A stretch of 21,254 bases of DNA, from contig JAPHTE010000051.1 of assembly GCA_026196445.1 (NCBI GenBank), forward strand, positions 1-21,254. The letters are read 5' to 3'. Of the stretch, positions 16,013-21,254 are shown piece by piece. The notes under the pieces were generated by a model that saw only the letters and a program-made list of their open reading frames with translations, was not told the DNA's origin and did no database searches. The stretch is from Lysobacterales bacterium. GTDB taxonomy: Bacteria; Pseudomonadota; Gammaproteobacteria; Xanthomonadales; SZUA-36. Each line of letters opens with the position of its first letter. Within the stretch, counting starts at the first letter, position 1. The position numbers were made by a program, and so were the translations under genes.

Positions 16013-17170
16013 TTACTGGCGGGTTTTTTGTCTTAAGCGGAAAAACGGACGTTCAAACAGGAAATAACTGGCGCTGGAGACAAGCACGACAACGGCGGTA
16101 GAAACCAGGAACCTGGACAGGCCGCTCAGTTGAGTATCAGTCTCGCCCAGTACGACCGGAATTTGTTGCAAGACGACGAAGTGCCACAGGTACAGGCTGT
16201 AACTGACCAAACCCAGGTAATAAATCACCGGGTTGGCAAAAAGGATCCGGCCGAGCCGGCTGCCCCAGTAGAGGCTGATCACCATCAACGACAAAGGTAT
16301 CCCCAGCACTGAGGGCGCGATCAACATGCTCCAGTGCCCCCGCCAGTAACTCGAGACGTTCGGCAGCAACACGTTCCATAGCCACATGACCGTCAATACA
16401 ACCCCCAGCAGAAACAGGGTTTCGAGTAACCAGTCCGGTGGTTTTGGAATGGCCTTGATATCAAACCACTGAACAATGAGCGCAGCGGTCGCACCGAGAA
16501 AAAACTCGGGTAGTGAGCCGGGTAATTGCGAGGCCAGCAAAAAAACGCCGGCCGGGGTTACCGTACCGAGATGTGCTGCGGACCAGTACCGGTACAGGAT
16601 ACTCAACAAAACACAGGCCGGCAGGAAAACGATCCAACGCCTGGGCCGCAGGAACAAAGCGGCGGCGGGCAGTACAAGATAAAACAGAAATTCAACGGGT
16701 AAGGTCCACCAAAGACCAACCATCGGCCGGACCTGTTGCCACCCCATATTGAAAAACATGAGCAGGTGGGCCAGCAGCGAAACACCATCCAGCGGTTTCC
16801 AGGTGACGAACCAGGCACCCGCTACCAGGATGATGATGAGCTGCGCGTAATACGCTGGAAATACCCGTAACAACCGCCGCTTGTAGTAGCGCCCCAGCGA
16901 CGGGTGTTTTTCCCCCGCCAATGCAAAACGGGCGAAAGGCAGGGTCAGCAGGAAACCGCTCAACACGAAAAACAGGTCGACACCTGCAAAACCAAAGCCC
17001 AGGGGAAACTGCAGGGCCGGGCCAATGACGGGTATGCTCAGATCCAGCCGGATACCCGGGTTGAGTGATCCATAGTGAAATATGAATACGAACAGGGCGG
17101 CCACACCGCGTAAACCGGTTAATGACTCAACATATCTGCGTTCCTTGTTGTTGTTATTGACCATTACCAT
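16013..17170 (-). CDS. Acyltransferase 3 family integral membrane protein (OafA/NRF-6 type)
   Basis: A polytopic inner-membrane protein of about 385 residues that transfers acyl groups, usually acetyl, to extracytoplasmic sugars. LTGLRGVAALFVFIFHY carries the conserved histidine in the first membrane helix. GVDLFFVLSGFLLTLPF and YYKRRLLRVFPAYY follow, then WWTLPVEFLFYLVLP, all family hallmarks; about ten membrane segments are visible. The open frame runs back to 17449, but its first 93 residues are polar, unlike the family and antisense to the DedA fusion gene, so the start is placed at the ATG at 17170 (or 17164). A TATAAT box lies at 17228-17233 on the minus strand, about 58 bp upstream. 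The substrate is unknown; LPS, O-antigen or another glycan is possible. Confidence 0.85.
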   Translation of the reverse strand: MVMVNNNNKERRYVESLTGLRGVAALFVFIFHYGSLNPGIRLDLSIPVIGPALQFPLGFGFAGVDLFFVLSGFLLTLPFARFALAGEKHPSLGRYYKRRLLRVFPAYYAQLIIILVAGAWFVTWKPLDGVSLLAHLLMFFNMGWQQVRPMVGLWWTLPVEFLFYLVLPAAALFLRPRRWIVFLPACVLLSILYRYWSAAHLGTVTPAGVFLLASQLPGSLPEFFLGATAALIVQWFDIKAIPKPPDWLLETLFLLGVVLTVMWLWNVLLPNVSSYWRGHWSMLIAPSVLGIPLSLMVISLYWGSRLGRILFANPVIYYLGLVSYSLYLWHFVVLQQIPVVLGETDTQLSGLSRFLVSTAVVVLVSSASYFLFERPFFRLRQKTRQ

Positions 17171-17227
17171 CACAGGGTGGGGGATATCAACGGGTCCTGC
17201 ACCGCGCAGACATCGCATCAATCCCGT

Positions 17228-17233
17228 ATTATA
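17228..17233 (-). promoter_or_regulatory. Possible -10 box for the acyltransferase gene
   Basis: A perfect TATAAT on the minus strand, about 58 bp before the preferred ATG. The nearest -35-like sequence (TTCACA) is 21 bp away, longer than usual, so the promoter call is weak. Confidence 0.3.
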
Positions 17234-17255
17234 GCGGCCTGTTGAATCACCGCGT

Positions 17256-19268
17256 GTGAAACGATCGCCAATGGAAACCACATGGACACAAGGCCTGCTT
17301 GACTGGCTCGGGAACAATCCCGGTTGGGCCGGCTTCTGGGTGTTTGTCATGTCGTTTGTCGAATCACTGGCATTCGTGGGTATCCTGGTGCCCGGCATTA
17401 TCATCCTGTTTGGCCTGGGCGCTTTTATCAGCCTGGGTGCAATGGACATGACACCGATCTGGTTGTGGGGCAGTTTGGGCGCACTGGCGGGTGACGTTTC
17501 CAGTTACGCCATTGGCCGCCGCTACCGTGAACACCTGGCCGTGACCTGGCCGTTCAGCCGTTTTCCGAGAATGCTGGAAAGGGGGCGTGACTATTTCCGC
17601 GTACACGGTCCGAAAAGTGTTGTCATCGGGCGTTTTATCGGGCCGTTGAGACCAGTGATCCCGGTCACATCGGGTATGCTGGGCCTGTCACCGCGCCGTT
17701 TCCTGCTGGTGGATATACCCGCGTGCATTGCCTGGACACCCGCTTACCTGGTTCCCGGCATGCTGTTTGGCGCGTCATTGGATGTCGCGTCCGAGCACGC
17801 TGGGCGGTTGTCCCTGATGCTGGTGATCGCGGTGGTGACCCTGTGGTTTACCTGGTGGTTGATCTGGACCGTTTACGAATTTCTCGCCAGCCGGTCTGCG
17901 CGCTGGCTGAGACACTTTATCCGCTGGTTACGGCGGCACCCGGCTTTCGGGCGCATCGTCGGGCCATTACTGGATTCATCACAACCGGAAGTGCTGTCCA
18001 TCACGATGATGGGCTTGTTACTGGTACTGATCATTTGGGGTACGGTGCTGTTGCTGTTCCTTTCACCGTTTTCCACCCACCCACAAACCATCGACCAGCT
18101 CGTACAGGATTACGCACTAAGTCTCAGAAATCACATCGCGGACCCGTTGATGGTCGCATTGACCCAGTTGTCACGCCTGTGGGTACTGATACCGACGTCG
18201 GTCGCGGTGTTGCTATGGTTGATCGGTGCGGGCCGGCAAAAAGCGGCCTTGCACTGGCTGGTGGCTATGGGCGGTGGCGTGGTGCTGCAGTTGTTGCTGG
18301 GCTGGACGTTGCGGTCCACACCGATATTCACCGGGGAAGGGGCCAGCGCACCGCACGACCCGAGTGCGGCGTTGACACTGGCAACCGTGATACTGGGTTA
18401 CTTTGCCGTGATGGTTGCCAGGGAAATACGCCGCCGGAAGCGAAAATGGCCTTACGTGATCACGGGCCTGTTACTGGTGCTGATGCTGCTGGCCAGGCTG
18501 TACCTCGGTCTCGATTGGTTCAGTGGCGCGCTGATGGGTATGGCGCTTGGCATGGCCTGGACATTCGTGGTTGGTATCGCGTATCGCCAACGTGCGCTAC
18601 GACCCTTCAACGGCATGGCCGCGAGCCTGATTTTCTTTGGCATGCTGACCGTCACGTTCGTCTGGCAAGTCGATAAGAACCTTGACCAGGACATCGAAGT
18701 TCTAAAACAGCCTTTGTCGGAACAGGTACTACCCGGACAGAACTGGTGGGGTGAAGCATGGAGAAGCCTGCCACGTGAACGCACCCAGTCGAAGAACGTG
18801 GCGGTGCGGGAGTTCAATTTCCAGTTTGCCGGCAAACCGGCAGAACTGGCGCATGCGCTGGAAAGCCACGGTTGGCAAAAGGCGCAACCGGCCAATTGGC
18901 GCTGGATCATTTTGTCCATGAATCCTGCGCCTGATGAGACCACTCTGCCGCCGCTGAAACGAGATTTTTTGGGTCACGCCGACAGCCTGTTGATGCACCG
19001 CCTGGGTGGTGATCCGATGCGCCAGGAAACCGTGCGAATCTGGGATTCCGGCGTACGTCTGGAACCTGGTGGGCAGGCCGTATACCTGGGCCTGGTGGCG
19101 GAGGAGTTACTGGTGCAGAGAATGAAGCTGTTCAGTTACTGGAGTGCGCGTCCGCCGGCAGCTGAAGCGTTGCAAAAACTGGCCCGGGAAACCAGTGTTT
19201 TCCATGTACAGAAACCCGTCGATGACATGCTGCTGATCAAGAGCCCTCAGGATTCGCCGGACTCCTGA
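17256..19268 (+). CDS. DedA (VTT) + degenerate PAP2 + LssY_C three-domain membrane protein
   Basis: A 670-residue inner-membrane fusion. Residues 10-215 are a DedA/VTT domain, with FVESLAFVGILVPG (34-47) and the VVIGRFIGPLRPVIP block (122-136) carrying the conserved arginines; DedA proteins are linked to lipid-carrier and phospholipid flipping. Residues 250-445 are a six-helix PAP2-like domain, and 495-660 a soluble LssY_C domain (WWGEAWRSLPRERTQ opening). The PAP2 active site is lost: PSGH reads PSAA (369-372), SR-x5-H-x3-D reads AR-x5-D-x3-G (413-424), and the K-x6-RP motif is not recognisable. The start is GTG at 17256 or ATG at 17271; neither has a strong ribosome site. The 3' end overlaps the convergent LON-domain gene by 22 bp. 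Confidence 0.87.
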   Translation: MKRSPMETTWTQGLLDWLGNNPGWAGFWVFVMSFVESLAFVGILVPGIIILFGLGAFISLGAMDMTPIWLWGSLGALAGDVSSYAIGRRYREHLAVTWPFSRFPRMLERGRDYFRVHGPKSVVIGRFIGPLRPVIPVTSGMLGLSPRRFLLVDIPACIAWTPAYLVPGMLFGASLDVASEHAGRLSLMLVIAVVTLWFTWWLIWTVYEFLASRSARWLRHFIRWLRRHPAFGRIVGPLLDSSQPEVLSITMMGLLLVLIIWGTVLLLFLSPFSTHPQTIDQLVQDYALSLRNHIADPLMVALTQLSRLWVLIPTSVAVLLWLIGAGRQKAALHWLVAMGGGVVLQLLLGWTLRSTPIFTGEGASAPHDPSAALTLATVILGYFAVMVAREIRRRKRKWPYVITGLLLVLMLLARLYLGLDWFSGALMGMALGMAWTFVVGIAYRQRALRPFNGMAASLIFFGMLTVTFVWQVDKNLDQDIEVLKQPLSEQVLPGQNWWGEAWRSLPRERTQSKNVAVREFNFQFAGKPAELAHALESHGWQKAQPANWRWIILSMNPAPDETTLPPLKRDFLGHADSLLMHRLGGDPMRQETVRIWDSGVRLEPGGQAVYLGLVAEELLVQRMKLFSYWSARPPAAEALQKLARETSVFHVQKPVDDMLLIKSPQDSPDS

Positions 19269-19846
19269 AAACGGGGCAACAACTCCAGCAGCACCTGTAA
19301 ACGCTGCAAGGGATCACTGAGTTGCAACAGGGACTGGCGTTCAGCATTTTCCAGCGGCAGTAACTCTGAAAGCCGGTAGCCGAGCCAGGTCGCATCCTGC
19401 AAATCGGCCGGCTGGAACGAGGGATAGTTTTCACCCAGGTGCTCCATCATGCGTCCGGCGATCAGGGATAACACCGAGTATTCGTCGGGTGTTTCGACAA
19501 ACACCGCTTCATCCAGCAGATTAACCTCAGCCATCAAAAGACCATTGTCCCGCATCCGGGTCGACTGGATGATAAAGCGGTGCTCACCCCTGGCGACTAT
19601 ACCCAGCAAACCGTCATCGAGGGTTGAGAAATCGGTAATCTTCGCCGTGGTTCCAACACGCAGGTGGGTGGCGGGCCTGTTCGTTTCTTCCTGGTTATTG
19701 ACGAGGCAGACACCAAAAAACCCGTCCTTGGCGCTGCATTCCCGCACCATGTCGAGATAACGTGGTTCAAATATCCGCAGTGGCAAACGGCCACCCGGGA
19801 ACAGCACCACCGGTAGCGGGAACAACGGAATATCGATGCTGCTCAC
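19247..19846 (-). CDS. Stand-alone LON substrate-binding-domain protein
   Basis: A 199-residue protein matching only the N-terminal substrate-recognition domain of Lon protease: IPLFPLPVVLFPGGRLPLRIFEPRYLDM (5-32) is diagnostic, and GLLGIVARGEHRF plus the C-terminal helical part complete it. No AAA+ or Ser-Lys protease part is present, so it cannot cut proteins itself. Such proteins are widespread and their role is not established. It overlaps mpl by 4 bp (ATGA) downstream of it in the same operon, and overlaps the DedA-PAP2-LssY gene tail-to-tail by 22 bp. Confidence 0.9.
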   Translation of the reverse strand: MSSIDIPLFPLPVVLFPGGRLPLRIFEPRYLDMVRECSAKDGFFGVCLVNNQEETNRPATHLRVGTTAKITDFSTLDDGLLGIVARGEHRFIIQSTRMRDNGLLMAEVNLLDEAVFVETPDEYSVLSLIAGRMMEHLGENYPSFQPADLQDATWLGYRLSELLPLENAERQSLLQLSDPLQRLQVLLELLPRFQESGES

Positions 19847-21201
19847 CTGTCTTTCAAATGAGCTGCGAGCCGTTTGGGCGCTGCCTCGAAACCACCGTTG
19901 CTCATGAAAACAACATGGTCGCCCGGCGCCAGGCTGGCCTGCATTTCATTGAGCATGTCATCGACACGTGTAACGATCTTGCAACGGCCCTCGAGTGCCG
20001 CGAGCGCGACCTTCGGGTCCCAGTCGATACCCTCGGAGGTTTTCAACCAGACCCGGTCAGCCGCAATCAACGCCGGCCCCAGTTCGTCGGCATGTACACC
20101 TGCGCGCATGGTATTGCTGCGGGGTTCCAGGCCCACCAGGATGCGCGCGTTGCCAACTTTACGCCGCAATCCCTCGAGTGTAAGCCTGATAGCGGTCGGG
20201 TGGTGCGCGAAGTCGTCATAAACATGGATGTCATCGTGCAACGCGATCATCTCAAGACGCCGCCTGACGCCCTTGAACGTCGACAACGCTTCGATGGCCG
20301 TGGTGGCAGGAACGTTCGCCGCTACAGCGGCCGCCAATGCCGTCATGGCATTAAGGGCATTGTGGCTACCACATTGGGACCACTCCAGCACTCCCACTTC
20401 CTGTTGTTGGTAGCTGAAACGCAGCACGCTGCCATCAGGAGTCAACATCTCAACCCGCCAGTCGTGTTTGTCATCGAGAGAAAAACGTTGTAACTGGCTC
20501 CAGCAGCCACGCGCCAGCACCCGTTCGAGATTGGTATCCGAGCCATTGCTGATGACGATACCGTTGCCCGGGATGGTGCGCATCAGGTGATGGAACTGGG
20601 TCTCGATGGCCGCCAGGTCCGGAAAAATATCCGCGTGGTCATATTCCAGGTTGTTGAGGATGGCGATGTGTGGACGGTAATGCACGAACTTGGAACGCTT
20701 GTCAAAAAAAGCCGTGTCGTACTCGTCAGCCTCGACGACAAATGGACCGCTACCATCACGGGCGGATACATTGAAATCCAGCGGTACGCCACCGATCAGG
20801 AAACCGGGGTTCAAACCAGCGTGTTCCAATATCCACGCTACCATGCTGGCGGTGGAAGTTTTACCGTGGGTGCCGGCCACCGCAATGACCTTGTGGTCGC
20901 GCAGGTAGTTTTCCCCGAACCAGCGCGGCCCCGAGGTAAACCGTAGGCGATTGTCGAGCACGTACTCGACCGCGGGGTTTCCCCTGCTCAGTGCGTTACC
21001 GATAATCACCAGGTCGGGCGCATCATGCATGGGTTCCGCGCTGTACCCCTCAAACAGCGTGATACCCTCGCGTTCCAGCAAAGTGCTCATCGGTGGGTAA
21101 GTATGCTGGTCGGCGCCGGACACCTCGTGCCCGGCTCGCCGGGCCAGTATGGCGACCCCACCCATGAATGTGCCACAGGCACCCAGGATATGAATTTTCA
21201 T
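19843..21201 (-). CDS. mpl: UDP-N-acetylmuramate:L-alanyl-gamma-D-glutamyl-meso-diaminopimelate ligase
   Basis: A cytoplasmic Mur-ligase family enzyme that joins recovered murein tripeptide to UDP-MurNAc using ATP, bypassing MurC/D/E in peptidoglycan recycling. It has 452 residues, the usual Mpl length. MKIHILGACGTFMGGVAILAR is the typical Mpl opening; the ATP P-loop is GTHGKTST (110-117); EADEYDTAFFDKRSKFVHYRP and NLEYDHADIF form the central domain. YDDFAHHPTAIRLTLEGLR and LEPRSNTM lie in the C-terminal domain and set Mpl apart from MurC. A run of seven Gs lies 2 bases before the ATG, and the ATG shares a base with the stop of the gene upstream (TAATG). Confidence 0.96.
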   Translation of the reverse strand: MKIHILGACGTFMGGVAILARRAGHEVSGADQHTYPPMSTLLEREGITLFEGYSAEPMHDAPDLVIIGNALSRGNPAVEYVLDNRLRFTSGPRWFGENYLRDHKVIAVAGTHGKTSTASMVAWILEHAGLNPGFLIGGVPLDFNVSARDGSGPFVVEADEYDTAFFDKRSKFVHYRPHIAILNNLEYDHADIFPDLAAIETQFHHLMRTIPGNGIVISNGSDTNLERVLARGCWSQLQRFSLDDKHDWRVEMLTPDGSVLRFSYQQQEVGVLEWSQCGSHNALNAMTALAAAVAANVPATTAIEALSTFKGVRRRLEMIALHDDIHVYDDFAHHPTAIRLTLEGLRRKVGNARILVGLEPRSNTMRAGVHADELGPALIAADRVWLKTSEGIDWDPKVALAALEGRCKIVTRVDDMLNEMQASLAPGDHVVFMSNGGFEAAPKRLAAHLKDR

Positions 21202-21254
21202 TACCCCCCCAAGAACAGTAAATCGATAAAAACGTAGCTTGCAGCGAGTATCAT
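21201..21254 (-). CDS. C-terminal end of an unidentified gene upstream of mpl
   Basis: The minus strand is open from the right edge to a TAA at 21203-21201, giving 17 residues, ILAASYVFIDLLFLGG preceded by M. The TAATG junction with mpl is the kind seen between coupled genes, which is the main support. The tail is strongly hydrophobic and could be the last membrane helix of a membrane protein. Too little is visible to name it, and it could be chance. Confidence 0.35.
   Translation of the reverse strand: MILAASYVFIDLLFLGG

Noticed and set aside
16007..16045. Terminator between hemL and the acyltransferase gene
   Set aside because: A six-T run is present (GCGGGTTTTTTG), but only a 4-bp stem can be formed upstream of it and the spacing is wrong.
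17171..17449. N-terminal extension of the acyltransferase frame
   Set aside because: The extra 93 residues are polar, lack the family's features and lie antisense to the DedA coding start; the family begins shortly before LTGLRGVAALF.
17723..18676. 317-residue open frame on the plus strand inside the DedA-PAP2-LssY gene
   Set aside because: It is a frame-shifted reading of a gene with clear membrane domains; the translated product is rich in His, Arg and Gly with no domain pattern.
19762..20493. 243-residue open frame on the plus strand opposite mpl
   Set aside because: mpl is unambiguous on the other strand and this reading shows no family motif.

Overview
The window looks like a chromosomal stretch of a gammaproteobacterium of moderate GC content. 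The evidence is an LPS block with a KDO transferase gene, a two-domain GlnE, groESL with an RpoH-type promoter, hemL, mpl and a CpdA-type phosphodiesterase. No rRNA, tRNA, transposase, phage gene or CRISPR array was seen. The order or genus cannot be fixed from the sequence.

Layout. (1) 1-7964, all on the minus strand, read right to left: a TonB-dependent outer-membrane receptor, glnE, a small CHCC zinc-finger protein, a GT4 glycosyltransferase, an O-antigen ligase/polymerase-like membrane protein, and waaA (KDO transferase, cut by the left edge). From glnE leftwards the genes are packed with tiny gaps or 1-4 bp overlaps, so nitrogen regulation and LPS assembly are physically linked. (2) 7965-8346: an intergenic stretch with two tandem minus-strand terminators and several small hairpins behind groL. 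(3) 8347-10323: groES-groL on the minus strand, with a clear heat-shock promoter at 10440-10466. (4) 10550-12730 on the plus strand: a compact four-gene unit of an ECF sigma factor, a membrane anti-sigma factor without zinc ligands, and two paralogous DUF4252 proteins (one exported, one a lipoprotein). It closes with a strong terminator. This is the most likely little-described system here.

(5) 12926-14611: a DUF192 lipoprotein, a small convergent overlapping gene, cpdA and a PspC-domain membrane protein. (6) 14720-17170: hemL facing a membrane acyltransferase. (7) 17256-19268: a 670-residue DedA/PAP2-like/LssY_C fusion whose PAP2 section has lost its catalytic residues. (8) 19247-21254 on the minus strand: a stand-alone LON substrate-binding-domain protein, mpl (murein peptide recycling) and the tail of one further gene.

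A common theme is the cell envelope: LPS (waaA, ligase, GT4, possibly the acyltransferase), outer-membrane uptake (TonB receptor), murein recycling (mpl), membrane-lipid handling (DedA/LssY) and envelope-type signalling (ECF unit, PspC).
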